A stretch of DNA of 64,000 bases from Filosporella fistucella (GCA_030077755.1 JAQJZZ010000011.1:3100001-3164000), one strand, 5' to 3'; positions 12,093 through 24,791 are shown, counted from the stretch's first letter. Numbers and translations are program-made. Notes: generated from the sequence alone by a model not told the origin.

Positions 12093-15000
12093 ATGACGAA
12101 GATGTCGCAAGCTATGGAGAAGACGTTTACCAGTAAGTGACCTCCGGATCCTAAACATTTGACCCAGCCATGCTTTGCAATTCTAGAATCTGAAGTCAGA
12201 AAGCCGAATATCTCCCCTATCTTCAAGGAGGTTGAGCCTACAAGAGTTTCAGTAGACTCCCACGTCAAGCTTTAACATTCCCAAAACCTTTGTTAAGTTT
12301 GAGGGCAAGACCATTCCAATTGAAGAAGTAGAGGGCGAGATGCCTTCCCGAATCCGATCTCAAATACAGCAAAGACTGTCCATCTACATTCCTTCGAATC
12401 CTTTTACCTTTCCGGCAGACACTAAGACTTCCAAAGAACCACAGCAAGTACTGCAGAAGCAGCCACTAGCAGACATTGCTGGTCCTCAATCCTTCGCCCC
12501 TCCGACTCGACTACCCCCTCCTGCACCGTTTGCACCAGCGAAAGCTGCCATCGAAGAAGTTTCTCCTCACACGAACCGATTACACAAGCCATACAACTTT
12601 TCAAACGATCACACTCCTGTCACACATCCTGCAAACCGACGTGTATCCGAATCGCGGGAAATTTCCCCTCCTTCAAGTAATGGTACACGCCCAAGACACA
12701 ATTCTCTTCTACCTCCCTCTACACAATCCGACTATGGACATCCAAGGAATGTTTCGTCCCCAAATACTGCGCCTAGACGGGGCTCGGGATATTATTCTGA
12801 TGGGGAGGAAGAGAACACAAAAGCTACTCGACGGAAGAGTTGGATACCAATTGTAGGACGCAAGTCCAGACCTGCGTCTGGGAACATGGCTTCTATTAGT
12901 AGCAATGCTTGGATTGAGATTCCCGAGGGGGCGCCGCTTGAATACAGCTTGGCAGCTTTGCAAAACCGGGCACCAGTAAGTGAAATGACCACTGATGCGG
13001 GTAATTCCAGTACTAACAGAACCAGATTGCCGAGTTGTGGAACGAACACCCTACGGCTAACCTCTTGGTATATTTCTACCCTCAGTCGGCGGGCATGCAA
13101 CCTCAAATTAAAACAAGTATGCGATGTGTTCAAGGCTCGCCACTACTCAGAGATACCATATTTGATGCTGCTACACCGAGTGTAAAAGCAAGAGCACGAG
13201 CTAAGAGTTTTGATGGGAGAAGAAGTCTGACAGTTGAGGATGCGACACGCGATCTTGCAATTCGGGGAATGGGAACCCCACCAGATACCCCGAAGCCTGG
13301 CCCGTCCGAACCACAGTCAGCATCTGATAGCTCTGCCGATTCCATCAGATCTTTCCCTCCGAGTAACCCAGGTGTCGCTAATGATTTATTCAATGCCGTC
13401 AACACACCACGATTGCTGCACCTGTATCTTGATCTGGGCTTACCAACCTCCGGCCCATTTTCACAGGAAGATATGGATAGAATGGTTGAGATGCGTAACT
13501 TCTTTGGCTTCTTCGATGGGCAACTTCTCGTTAGCACACCCAAATTCAGCACTGCATACCATGTTTTTCTCAGTATTGCTGCATTGCTGAAGAAGTATGA
13601 ATACATTGATGATGATGGGACTGGAACGAGTTACGGAGAAGACGCTTACAGGAGCTTCAGCTACTACGTCCAAAGCATGAAGCTGAGCATTGTTCGAGAA
13701 AGCACCGAGAAAATTGGCCAGGCACTCATTCTCGGAGAGTGTATGCGTCACCGCGAACTCTACAGTACTGCTTTCGCTCATGCAGCATCCAAGAACTTTG
13801 AGATTCGAAATTCATTACACTACCAACATATGACTGGTGCCACTCAATCAATGCTGAATAAGTCGGCGTTGGATCTTCAGAAGAAGAAAGATCGTGCTGA
13901 GGAGAGGCTTCGAGCTTTTGAGTACCCTTCAATATTTGCTGGTATTGGATCATCGACCACGGCTCCTGAGTCCAAGATCGTGAGATTCGCTCGTTGGGAT
14001 AAACATTTCAAGCTAATGAGAGATCACGTTTTGACTTATTACAAAAAGGCATATGGATCGTGGCCACCAAAGGGAAGCTCCAAGAAAAATGATTTCGTTG
14101 AGGGTGGCCTGAACAGGCTCGTTCTCAGGGCACTTTACGCTGATATGTGCGCTCTCTACGATTATATGGCGGACCAACATTCTTTGACTACGAGAGGAAT
14201 CGACGAGGGCGATGATCAAATTAATGATATTGGTCCAATCTCTCCAGTGGCAGCAGCACTGAGAAAACTTCTTGGGGAGTTCGATAGATCAGCACCTCCA
14301 AATTGCCCACCGATTCCATTCGACGTTCCTATCATACCCTCAATTCAGATCATCGATGCATCATACGATAGAGCTGGACCTGCCGCACAGCACAAGATGG
14401 ATACGAGAAAGCTACACCAGCATGAAATCACCCTTATTCTCCGAAAAAGCTTCAATATGGGTGTGGTACAGAATAACCCTTTCCTGGAATCTTTTGCTGT
14501 ATTCCAAGAAAAACAGGCTCGTTCAAAGACTGCGATGGAATTGTCCGAGATGCGTATTGGCCATTGGATCTTCCTATATGCCGTGATACAATCACTTCCT
14601 CAATTGGTCACTGATTCTCCATACATCGTGGATGAAGGTCTCTACCTCGATCACGCCGAAGAGTTCTTATGCCAAGTTCCCATGCCCAATGTACCATGGA
14701 TCGCAGACGATGAGCGACACTGGTTTTCTGCTCTGAAAGGCGTTACAAGTCTCCCGAGTCACCAGGTCAATCACGGCGTTGAAGCAATCTACGAGCGATC
14801 TCATTGTTGGCAACGTGCTAGAGAATGGACTGCCGTACCTGTCCCAGTAGAAGAATTTGAAGTACGAGGCCTCTCACCACTTGATCCACCTCCCGGACTC
14901 GCAGGGGGAGAACTAGGTCTCAGACCTTCTGTTCGTCGTCGGTCTCGAGCCTCAAGCGCAACAGGAATAGACAATGTCCTCAACGCCCCGGACAGTCGAA

Positions 15001-15299
15001 GCCGCTCTCGCATGTCAAGACACAGTATGGCTTTAGGTCTCGAGAAACTACCCATCGGGCCAGGAGAACCAGACTGGACCGAGAACTCCCGACCAATGAG
15101 CACTGTGAGTCGGGCTTCTAGCCCGTATTCTGGGTCTGGGAGACCATCTAGCAGAACGCGCAGTCGACCACAGAGTCGAGCTGGTGGAACTCCGCCTGTC
15201 ATCGCTGAGCCGCAAAATACAGAACATACATTTGAGTCGTTCCTTCCTGCGGAGATGACACAGACAAAGAAGAAGAAGAGCAGTTTTTTCAGAAGTTAA
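12093..15299 (+). CDS. Large conserved ascomycete protein, resembles DUF8004 family
   Basis: The secure part is join(12340..12975, 13026..15299), 969 aa, with a 50-nt intron ending AACCAG. It has a disordered Pro/Ser-rich N-terminus with basic patches (RRKSWIPIVGRKSR). A central block follows: an AELWNEHPTANLLVYFYP segment, then the folded region from NTPRLLHLYLDLGLP through RNFFGFFDGQLLVS. The C-terminus is Ser/Arg-rich (SRSRMSRHS) and ends KKKKSSFFRS. This layout matches the ascomycete-restricted DUF8004 proteins of unknown function (from memory). Upstream exons at 12093-12132 and 12187-12251 read MTKMSQAMEKTFTK and SEVRKPNISPIFKEVEP. They join in frame only through an unusual intron (12252-12297) or if a one-base frameshift near 12270 is assumed. 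Confidence 0.75.
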
Positions 15300-15689
15300 A
15301 CAGATGATGAGTTGATTACTTAGAATTGCATGTTGATTTTGCTTGATTTGGAGACAATGCATTGAAGGATTTACGAGATATGATGATAATGATGAAAGTG
15401 TAGCATAATTGATGGAGTAAGAAAGGAGTGGGAGCATAATATTTTCAAGGCGGCTGCATAGCGATGGTGTCTTCTTTTCTCTTAATTTATTCAGATGAGA
15501 TTCCCTATTGAAATTCTAGAAGATCTGCTCGGAGATTCAGCTGCTTTCGTCGAGCAAGAGATATGTAAAGTAGTATAAATCGCTTGTTGCCATATAGCAT
15601 AATAATGAAATCTGAATTCTGCAATTGCTATTATCGCTAGAGTGACGAGGAACTGTCGATACACACGACGGTAGAAAATAAATAGTAGT

Positions 15690-16140
15690 TCCAAAGCACT
15701 AAACCGCAGATAATACTAATAACTACAAGAGAGTATAACTTATTAGGATTTGTATTACTTAGAAAAATATTTGGTCAAGGGTAATAGAGCTCCTTTGTTC
15801 GGCCGTCTTGCTTCGTTCAAAGTCTAAGTAAAATTAAAATACTAAGTATTAAGAAGTACTTCTTATATATTACTTCGTTAGCCGCTAAGAAGGTTTGCAC
15901 ACGTGCTAGATTATTTAAAATTACAAAAAGAAGGAACGAGGAACTCGTAATAAGAGGGCAAAGTGAATTCAAAGAAAAGGGAGGAAGTAATAGTATATGA
16001 GGATAAGGTTAAGAAAATACAGTATGAAAGTAAAGTAAAGTAAAGAAAGGCAAAGAGAAAAGAGCGAAGGACAAAGCACGTGAACAAACGTAATTTCACG
16101 AAGACTTATAAACTATTTAACACGTAAGAGATACGACTAC
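15690..16140. repeat. AT-rich patch, possible RIP-degraded repeat
   Basis: Base composition shifts abruptly to runs of A, T and TA with few CG pairs, and returns to normal near 16140. It includes a perfect 14-base palindrome AAGAAGTACTTCTT (15851-15864) and purine-rich AAAG strings (16025-16080). No coding remnant is recognisable. Degradation by repeat-induced point mutation is inferred from composition only. Confidence 0.4.
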
Positions 16141-16632
16141 GACCTGTCTATCAAAGAGGTCTTGGCTCACTTCCGGAAGGTTTTGGAAGTCATTCCATAA
16201 CTGCAAGGATGGGTTCAAAGATAGTGTGGTAATTGCTTTGGACTTGGAACGACGGAATTAAAGGGGTTCCTCACTCGAAGAATTATAAGCTTGCAATCAT
16301 CACCTTCTTCTACTCACAAGTAATATTATACTCACCGCCTCGGTCCTCGGAGAATAAACCTCGAAAAAGTGACAGGATTCAGGAATCTCACTTGCTCACC
16401 TACTCCGCCACTTCACCTCATCCTCTCTTACCAACAGCAGCCGAGCGCACCCATAATGTGGTGAGCTTTGGTGGGTGCTCCACAGAGATGCGTGATATGT
16501 AATAGCCGGTAGATATGGAAGGAGGAACAAAGGTAGCAAAAGAAGGGATATTTATAGAGAAGTGCGGTGTGCAACATGAATTCAAAAATAGATCTCGGGA
16601 ATTTTGTAGGTGAATTTTATGTCACGTGGGGG

Positions 16633-16664
16633 AAGGGGTGAAGGGGTAAAGGGGTAAAGGGGTG
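16633..16664. repeat. Four copies of an 8-base repeat (AAGGGGTR)
   Basis: AAGGGGTG, AAGGGGTA, AAGGGGTA and AAGGGGTG follow directly one after another. It is a simple short tandem repeat in a spacer. Confidence 0.7.
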
Positions 16665-17731
16665 GTAGATGGGGGAATAATTGCCTACCTAGATAGGTGA
16701 GAAGTTTTTAAGCTAGGACGAACTCAATATGTTTGTGCTAGATTTCATAGGCAATTGTTTGCTTTTCGCTTTTGGCATTGGGATAAAGGCCATCCTGGAA
16801 ATGGAGAGTATTCCACGTGGTGTAAGCGCTCTCGGGGCGTCCCGTTCATGTTTGTACCTATCCTCACCCTCACATCTTAACGCGCATATCGAGCGAGTAC
16901 TTGTTTCACAACTGACATCTTGCATCTCTCCCTACCTAGCCCTCCTATGTTTCCTTTGTCCCTTCATCTTTGCTTTTATCCAGCTTATCCATCCGCTCAC
17001 CAGCCTCTTACCGCTGCATATAAACGCCCTCTCATATCCTCTATCTCACCTATTGCATGCAGCATGTTTCATATTTCATCATTTTCTTACCTGCATGATT
17101 CATCTCGCTTTGCTTGAAAAGGCGTGAAGGTAGTGGTATAGAAGACTGCGGGAGTGGCTGCGGGAATGGCTGAAGTGGGTGAGAAAGAGATGGATGGCAA
17201 GAGGGGATAGGTTGGAGGTTAATTTTAGAGTTGGGTTGCGATGTGCAATATTGCTTGGATAGATGAAGGGAAGGAAAGGGGATTGGATCGGGTGTGGGTG
17301 TGGTGGGGGGAGGATGGAGGATAGAGACAATGATGTTAGTGGAGAAGGATTGGACGGTGAGTGGACGGGACTGTAGCGGATTAGGTGCAGGATAGGATTT
17401 TGGAAGAGGATTTAAAAAGTACAAAAATTCTTCGATTGATTGGAAAAGCTGGGAAGTAAAACCTAACAAAGGGGTTGGGGGGGATCACTGGAGAAGTTGG
17501 GAGAAGGAATAATGAGTGTTGAAATTAGTCAAGTAGTATGTCGATGAAAAAGGGAAGCAGAGTGCTAGCCATGGCTCAATGGACAGACAGTTCCATGATC
17601 TTCAATCTGTTTGAATCAGATATATACAAATAAAGGTATGTACAACACCACCAAGCCTTCCTCACCACCCAAACTGACAAATATATACAGTTGAAACTTC
17701 CCCCTTTCACCCCTCAACTCTCTCCAATCAC

Positions 17732-18616
17732 TTAACAAGTGAATACCGCTGGTCCAGGAGGTGTATAAGTATTAGCGGCATACATATCATAAACAATTCC
17801 TGGATCGGTAGTGGTATATACTCCTGGAATAGCGACCTTCGTCGCAGGTCCAGTACTTGTTCCGGTGCCTGTGATCTGGATCTGATGACACGAGGGATAG
17901 AATTGTGCACCAGGGTAGTAGTATGCAGCGTGCAAAGCAATAATCTCGTGTCGGACGATGTATGAGCCTGCGGACAGACAGGAGGGAATGGTGTAGGAGT
18001 AGCTGTTTCCAGCGGTCATGAGAGGTGTATCGCCCCAGACGTTGGTGGTGCCTGTTCGCCCTGTTTGGGCAATCTTGAACCAGACGGCACTGGAACTGGT
18101 TAGTATGATATGGCACTAAGATGAGAAAGAGGGACATACGAGGTTCCTGGCACATAGGTAGCACACCCTGTGGAAGGACATTTCGCCATGTATGTAAGTA
18201 CTGGGCCAGCATGGGACTCAGGCCACAGAGTCCAACGGAGAGAAACCGTCGATCCTGCTGCGACTGGACCGGCGGTTAGGAGAGCAGGTTGGGAACCGGA
18301 GATTCCTCCTGCGGTGTAGCCTCCACATTGTAGATCGATGAGTGTTACGTCTTGGACTGGTCCGTTGCCTTGGACGGGACGGAAGATTCGAGAGGGAATT
18401 GGGCTCATGTAAGGATCTTGGTATGGTTTGTAGCCCTGAAATTGTCAGAATAAGTCAAGATATAACATGAGAATTTGAGGTTCATCGAGGGGATGGAAGA
18501 GAATGTGAGAAGCATACCTCATAGAGTGTCCCTCCAATGGTGGCATTATCAACATAGCCATGTGCAGAAACAGTAGCTACCAGAGCCGCAAGAACAGAAA
18601 CAGATTGGAAGAACAT
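17732..18616 (-). CDS. AA9 lytic polysaccharide monooxygenase (formerly GH61)
   Basis: This is a secreted copper enzyme expected to cleave cellulose (or other beta-glucans) oxidatively. The model is complement(join(17732..18089, 18140..18435, 18518..18616)), 250 aa, with introns of 82 and 50 nt that keep the frame. The signal peptide is residues 1-18 ([18 protein letters not shown]). It leaves His19 as the mature N-terminal His, the first half of the copper brace ([11 protein letters not shown]). The second His is in [14 protein letters not shown]. The axial Tyr and its partners lie in [10 protein letters not shown] and [13 protein letters not shown]. There is no CBM1; the protein ends soon after the domain (VFTC). 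An in-frame ATG at 18670 would destroy the signal peptide, so the start at 18616 is preferred. Confidence 0.95.
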
Positions 18617-18677
18617 GATGAACGAGTTGTTTTGAGAAGGTATGAGCAGATCTCTCTTCTCAAAAACCAAACACCTA

Positions 18678-18686
18678 TTATATATA
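18678..18686 (-). promoter_or_regulatory. Probable TATA box of the AA9 gene
   Basis: TATATATAA on the minus strand lies about 62 bases upstream of the AA9 start codon. The flanks are CT-rich on the coding strand. Confidence 0.45.
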
Positions 18687-18689
18687 CAT

Positions 18690-19935
18690 CACTCCCCTCT
18701 GATTCAAAATCCACTTTCCCTCCGTTCATCTGATCTCTTCTCTGCCCCTCTATTCCCATTCGTGGGACCCTCATAAATTCTCCTAGCATACGCATGTCAT
18801 AGCGAAGGAACAATTCCTACTCTCCTTCTCGCTAGGCTATACAAATGTCTATACAAACAAAGTTCCTCGAATCTGGAGGCCTGCGGGTAATTTACCCGGG
18901 ACAATGTGTCGTCCGATCGTAGGGACGGCAACTTTATCTGCGCCACAAGGCCGTTTCATGGTGTTTCGCGGGGTGCGTGGGTGGGTGGGGAGCACCCCTG
19001 TTTGATCGACGAGTGGAGGGAAAATGCTAGGTGGTGTTGTTGAGTGTATATTAAGTCCGGCTTGGCTTGAAGAATTTTGCTTTTATTGAGAAGAAGTAAT
19101 GTAAAGAAGAGATGAGAGTTGAGGAGTGAAAATTATGCAAATAGTTAAAGGATGCAATGTTCCCTACGTTGTTGACTACGAAGTTGAGAATTTCTACGAA
19201 CTTGCTAGAGAATATTTTCTTGCTTTGGTCCAAATCGAAGAGTAGCATCTCATATTACAAACGAAGTATAAAATTCAAACAATTAGAACTTTTCTCACTT
19301 TTTGCCATGATTCAACTGTAGGTCATCAGCTCTCAGCACAGTCGCACAGTCGCACAGTCGCACAGTCGCACAGTCGCACAGTCGCACCCTTGTACATTTC
19401 CGAAAGCAGATATCACTCGACTCGTGATGTAGAAAGTAAGTCATACAACTGCAAAACAATGGAACGTCTCCCTCCGTTAGGATTTAAGCTTCTATGCTGG
19501 AAAGGCTCCCGCCTACCCGTAGCTAATACTTGATGGGATGAGCATCTGCAAGAATAGTCCATAGAAGAGAAACCGTAGTGGCAAGCAGACGCAGCAGTTG
19601 CATATTGGCCCTCAAAAGTGGCTTGTAGTACCGAGTGCTGCGAACTGGATAAAATTTGAGAATAGGTCATTGACGACTTCGCCGTTGATAGGGCTCTTGG
19701 TACGATTTCAATTCAGACATTCTTGTTGTGCAACAACTTGCCGGGGTAATCGAAACACAATATGAGAAGTAAAAATGACGCATGTAGCCCAGAATTAAGT
19801 CTATACAATTGAAAGGGGAATATGTCCAGCTAATAGCAAATCTATACAGTTGAAAGGGGAATCCTGCCAAACGCCAAAGTCCCTCGCCTATTGATCTATG
19901 CATTGGTAACAGAGCATCTCAACGACGACCACTGC
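18690..19935. other. Promoter of AA9 and spacer to the transporter gene
   Basis: No gene is supported. It holds an 8-base microsatellite at 19337-19387 and a 22-base direct repeat with one mismatch (19800-19821 and 19841-19862, starting TCTATACA). Confidence 0.5.
19337..19387. repeat. 8-base tandem repeat CACAGTCG, 6.4 copies
   Basis: The unit CACAGTCG is repeated without any mismatch over 51 bases, which suggests recent expansion. It lies about 720 bases upstream of the AA9 start and 550 bases downstream of the transporter stop. Confidence 0.9.
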
Positions 19936-21383
19936 TTAGACCTTCGACCACACGCCTCTTCCTGTGGTTTGCTTCACCCCTAGTATTCCCGCAGCACCCA
20001 CGACAACCACTAGTCCGCTGAAGATACAGACTTCCTTGAATCCATGGTAATGTGTCACGAAAGCACCATCGATAGGAGGACCAATTAATGCAGCGATACC
20101 GGTGAATGACATGCCCATTCCCATGTATGTCCCAATATTTCTTGGGTCTTTTGGTATTTGTGCAAGACAGACTGACATTCCAGATACAATTGCACCAGAA
20201 CAGAAACCGTACAGGGCGGAGAATACGATGATTCCAGTGTTGGTATGGATAGCCTGCAGGCAGAATATGAGGATACCTGTGGCAACGCCAGCAGCGCAGA
20301 GAGCGTTCATCCTTCCAAGCTTGTCACCCAGAACACCGGGAATAACTCTGCCGAAGAACGAAGCGCCGTTCAGAATAGCGACGATGTAGGATGACAGTTG
20401 AGTGCTCATGCCCGCTGCAACAGCGAATGATGGGAGATAGAAGAATGGCATAAAGACCCCTAGGACCATCAAGAAACAACAAGCAAGGAGTGCATCATAG
20501 GTTGGTTCCTTGAAGGCGGACGGCAGGAAGAAGTTTCCTTTGCGAGGTGGAAGACGGGCTCGAATGGCGAAGCATGCTGGGCAGAGGACTACAAGCATCA
20601 GGAATCCAAGAATTCGAATTGTCCATCCGAAGGAAAGGCTTTCATTGGCGAGCATTTTGCTGAGAGCAATTGGGAATATGACTCCTCCGATTGATGATCC
20701 GGCGATGGCGAGACCCATTGCTGCACCACGCTTCTTGTTGAAATATTGTCCTGTTGCTGCCATGGCTGGAGCCATTGTCATACCCATGGAGATACCGCCG
20801 AGGATTCCTTGTGCTAGCATGAATTGGTAGTACTTGGTACAGAGAGAAGTCATCATCACGGAGAAGATGTAGACTAATGCTGGAGGCCAGATCAACTGTT
20901 GGAGTTAGCAACTGCTTCGTTAGCTTGCATGCCGTGCGTACCTTCGCTCCATATCTATCAAACAACGGACCACCGAACAAATTCCCCCCGAACAGAAAGA
21001 AAATCTGCAAAGATCCAATCCACGAAATTGCTGAGGGGGTTTGGTCTCGAAGTTGGTTTTTCATATAATGTTCTTGATATACACTGCGCTTGTCAGCAAA
21101 GTCCAAGATCGCCAAGAGCTCCCACATACCCGAACGCGTTGGCATAACCAAATGTACAGAATAGCACTCCTGATGCACCGATAGCAACAGCCCAAGCTCT
21201 GGCCCCTCCATCTGGAAAATCGTGGGCGACTTGTGTAGCTGTTTTCTCGATAGGCGCCTCGAGACCCGAATCACTATCTTGCGGCTCGATCTTGGTTTCT
21301 GTCTTGTCAAGAGGTTGTGCATATGAAGCCTCAAGGTCGCTGTCTTGGACCTCTCCCTTGTTTTCCTTATCGAAAGCGGACAT
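19936..21383 (-). CDS. MFS transporter, monocarboxylate-transporter-like (MCT/MCH) family
   Basis: This is a twelve-helix plasma-membrane transporter. The model is complement(join(19936..20895, 20942..21083, 21130..21383)), 451 aa, with two 46-nt introns. The N-terminal tail is acidic and cytosolic. The family signature DFPDGGARAWAVAIGASG opens helix 1, followed by NAFGVYQEHY. Later motifs are SWIGSLQIFFLFGGNLFGG, NKKRGAAMGLAIAGSSIGG and the loop NGASFFGRVIPGVLGDKLGR. Fungal members of this family include the riboflavin transporter Mch5, but most have unknown substrates, so none is assigned. It lies on the same strand as the AA9 gene and is divergent from a Zn2Cys6 regulator. Confidence 0.9.
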
Positions 21384-22247
21384 AATGGACTCGGTGTATT
21401 GAGTTTATGATAATTAAAAAAAAGTATGAAGAAAGACAGTACTGAGAAGAGATTACCTGATTGTTGAACTGGAAGAGAAAGCCAAGTGTAACGATGAGGT
21501 CGCCTTTGCGGCTCAGTGTATTTATATCATCTTACATATTGGGCTTGCATGTTGGATTTCATGGATTTATTTTCAATCGGGAAATACGTTCGCTCTCGGA
21601 ATTATCCCTGCTATTCGCGAAGGCCGGTGCATGTTCGTCGGGGAGACGATTCAGTCACGGTGAGATTGATTCCAGTGACAGCCTGGCACAATTCTTCTGT
21701 TATAAGTGGTCGTGTCGTATGGATAAATGCCTCTAGAAATCTTTAGGAATGAGCCATCATGAATCACGATTGTGAGTATTATACACTTGGAAATGCAACA
21801 GAATTCATGAAAGAGACTGTACTGGCACGTGACCGGATAAGGAGTTAATCTGATGACTTACCCACTGTGTCTCTCCACGCCATACGCTAAGCCAGCCATT
21901 GAGCCGTGCTGACAGGAGAAACTCCGGTGCAAATGCTATAAAGCTGCTATCTCCGCCTCGACTTGAATTCACCGAGATACCTTTTCACGTAGTCAAAGTC
22001 ACCATCTTATCAATCTCTTCCAAATTTTATACTTCGACTGTTTCCCCCACACCCGAGTGTATTACTCAGATCAAAATCTGGGCAAAAACTTCTTCACCGG
22101 CACGATTTGCCCTTGGCAGACTCAGTCTGGACGTCGCCGGCGAATTCAGAACTCGGATATAACGACGGGGAAAAGCTTAGTTCCACATACAACTTCAAGC
22201 CCCCGTTCAACCTGTCTGCCTGAGTCAATCCAGCTCGCTCTTTCAAA
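21384..22247. promoter_or_regulatory. Shared divergent promoter region (transporter / Zn2Cys6 factor)
   Basis: The two start codons are 863 bases apart on opposite strands. No other gene fits between them. The last 250 bases are CT-rich towards the regulator. I saw no clear pair of CGG half-sites, so autoregulation or local control is a hypothesis only. Confidence 0.45.
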
Positions 22248-24791
22248 ATGGCCGAAGCAGCGAGACCTTCGAGCGAAACTCCACCAAGAAAGCGAAGGAG
22301 ACCTGCTCTATCATGTGAGCAGTGTAGAAGAAGGAAAATCAAATGCGATCGGACGTACCCATGCGGACAGTGCCAACAATCGAAATCAGCGACTTGTACC
22401 TACAGTCCGGGAAGTATTCCGCTTGCTAGCAAGCTTTCCAGCATTAATTCTACCAATATTCCAAGCAATCTTGCCAATAATCACGTGAGTCAATTGGCAC
22501 CCGGACCCTCTGTTCTCAACCAGGTTTCTATCCCGAGCAGGCAAAAGAGTGTGGCTGCAGGTTCGACAAGTACCGATACAACTTCGGATACTTCCCCAAG
22601 ACCAGTCGCTTCTGATGGCACTCATACCACGTGGGGTGACTCACCAGAAGGTGCACCTCCAAGTGACTTCTCGAATAGCAGGGAGTTATATGACAGGATC
22701 AGAAGTCTGGAGCAGAAACTGACAGGGTCAAATGGAGAAGTCGCGGGAACTGCTCCTACAACAGTCAGGTTGGAAGAAGGAGTTCATGGCATTTTAGAAG
22801 AAAAGGTTTCAAAGGGTAAATTGAGGGGAACCGTCTCCAAGACACGCTTCTTTGGGCAAAGCCATTGGATGTACTCATTCGGGACTGTAAGTATTTCCTA
22901 CTGTTACCAAATTCCAATCCTGACACCCACCCACAGTACGACAAAATCTCTTGTCTCACCGTCGATGGAGAGAAATCGAGCGCCGAGTTTCGAGATGAAA
23001 AGATCAATTCAAATATCAACGGAGTTTTGGAACAATGCAAATCTATGGCCAGAGCAGCTAAAGCCGGACCACACAATGAATGGTTGATGAATCCTAGCTT
23101 TCGAGACGCAGTGCCTCCCCGTCATATTGCCGACAAGTTCGTCAATCTTTATTTCAGAACCAACGAGTCTATCCACCGGATTTTACATGTTCCCTCTTTC
23201 TATAGAGAGTATGAGCAGTACTGGGAAAATCCAGCTGGATGTAGCTCCGTCTTCATCTTGAAGATGTTACTTGTTATGTCTATTGGGTCTGTGTCCTATC
23301 AAGATGCAGATCGAGAGACCTGGAGGAGGAAGTCTCTTCAATGGGTATACTCTGCTCAGTCTTGGCTTGCGTCTCCTTTTGAGAAAGGCCGTCTCCACAT
23401 CTCTGGTCTTCAAGTACACTGCCTTGTTCTCATTTCCAGAGTCAACAATAGTATAGCGGGAGATTTGACATGGATTTCTGGTGGATCCCTTATCAGAACT
23501 GCAATGTATGAGAGTTCGCCCTACCCTGCTCCGGGGTGCCTTCCAAAGCCTTCTCAAAGCCATCAGTAGCCATTCGGCTTTGATATACACTATGCCAAAT
23601 ATATACTGACACCCACACAGGCAAATGGGCTTCCACCGCGACCCAAAATTCCTGCCCAAAATGAGTCCCTTACACGCAGAGCTCCGCCGCAGACTATGGA
23701 CAACAGTCCTCGAGCTGAATTGCCAATCCTCCCTCGACTCAGGCATGATGCCACTCATCTCTCCCGAAGACTGGGACACCCAGCCCCCCTCCAACTTTGA
23801 TGACATCGACATCGACGACGGTGTCTCCAACAGCCCCACCCCGAAACCCCTCGAGATCTTCACCCAAACTTCACTTCAACTCCTCTTCTGCCGCTCCATC
23901 AACACCCGCATAGCCATAATCCGTCACGCCAATTCCTTCCGCCAGGAACCTACCTACGAAGAAGTTCTGAAGCTAGGCGCAGATATAACCAACAATCTCA
24001 AAGAAAACAACGCTTTTATCGACCGTGTAAATGCCGAGACGCCAATCCCACAAATCACCCAACTCCAACGTAATCTTTTAGACATGCATATACGTCGTTT
24101 CCTTCTCTCGATCCATCGTCCCTACGCCGCTCGTGCAGAGAAAGATCCCCGCTTCTATTTCTCCCGCAGTGTCTGTCGCGACGTCGCTATGACGATGCTT
24201 ACCTACCCTCCAGACATCTGTCTGGTGCCTGGCGAGAAAGACGATTGGAGCAGACTCAAGATTATGGGTGGTGGATTTTTCAAAGGATTATTGGTTCATG
24301 CAGCTATGGTAGTGTTCTCAGAGCTGATACTCCTGCTTGAAGAAGAAGATACAGCTATGAATCGAGCAGCGAGGCAGCCCCTAAAGGCTGTGTTGCAAGA
24401 CTTAATTGATCTTTCACGTCAGCGCATCGAGGCGTGCGAGAATAATATCAAAGGACATCTTTTCATGTCCGTCATCTTCGCACAGGTTGAAGCCATGGAA
24501 GCTCGTGTTCCCGCTGAACCGGCTGTGTTTGCCGCAGCAAGTAAAAGCGCGAATGTATGTCTCGAATTATTGAGGAAAAGGGTGCCTCAGATGGCGGAAG
24601 AAAATGCGTATTTGCAGCATGTGGACAATGGGACGAGTATGGATGCGGTGGGCGTGCAACCTGTTTTTCAACAGGACTTTGGACCGGGAATGGATTTCAG
24701 TATGCAGGATTGGAACATGGATTTTGGGGTGCCGGATAGCTTTTTGTTGAGCGGGTATGAGGATAATCAGCCCTGGGGGTTGCAGGTTTGA
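22248..24791 (+). CDS. Zn2Cys6 transcription factor with fungal-specific TF domain
   Basis: This is a nuclear DNA-binding regulator. The model is join(22248..22886, 22937..23505, 23621..24791), 792 aa; introns are 50 and 115 nt and the frame is kept. The binuclear zinc cluster has Cys at 23, 26, 33, 39, 42 and 50 (CEQCRRRKIKC, DRTYPCGQCQQ). A basic PRKRRRP stretch precedes it. A Ser/Thr-rich linker and a short coiled-coil segment (LYDRIRSLEQKL) follow. The middle homology region runs from about residue 240 to 500 (VNLYFRTNESIHRILHVPSF, RTAMQMGFHRDP, LRRRLWTTVLELNCQSSLDSG). The C-terminus is acidic and aromatic (MDFSMQDWNMDFGVPDSF), like an activation domain. Targets are unknown; the adjacent transporter is the nearest candidate. 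Confidence 0.93.

Larger units (their letters stand above)
15300..17731. other. Long spacer, no supported gene
   Basis: It contains an AT-rich patch (15690-16140) and a short minisatellite (16633-16664), listed separately. A plus-strand frame of 132 codons at 16729-17127 is hydrophobic throughout but has no known family. I do not call it. Confidence 0.5.

Noticed and set aside
23506..23620. 115-nt second intron of the Zn2Cys6 factor as a third introner-like copy
   Set aside because: Its length is close to 118 nt and it contains CTTCCAAAGCCTTCTCAAAGCC, which faintly resembles the hairpin core. However, neither the 5' nor the 3' end matches the two clear copies and no proper stem forms.
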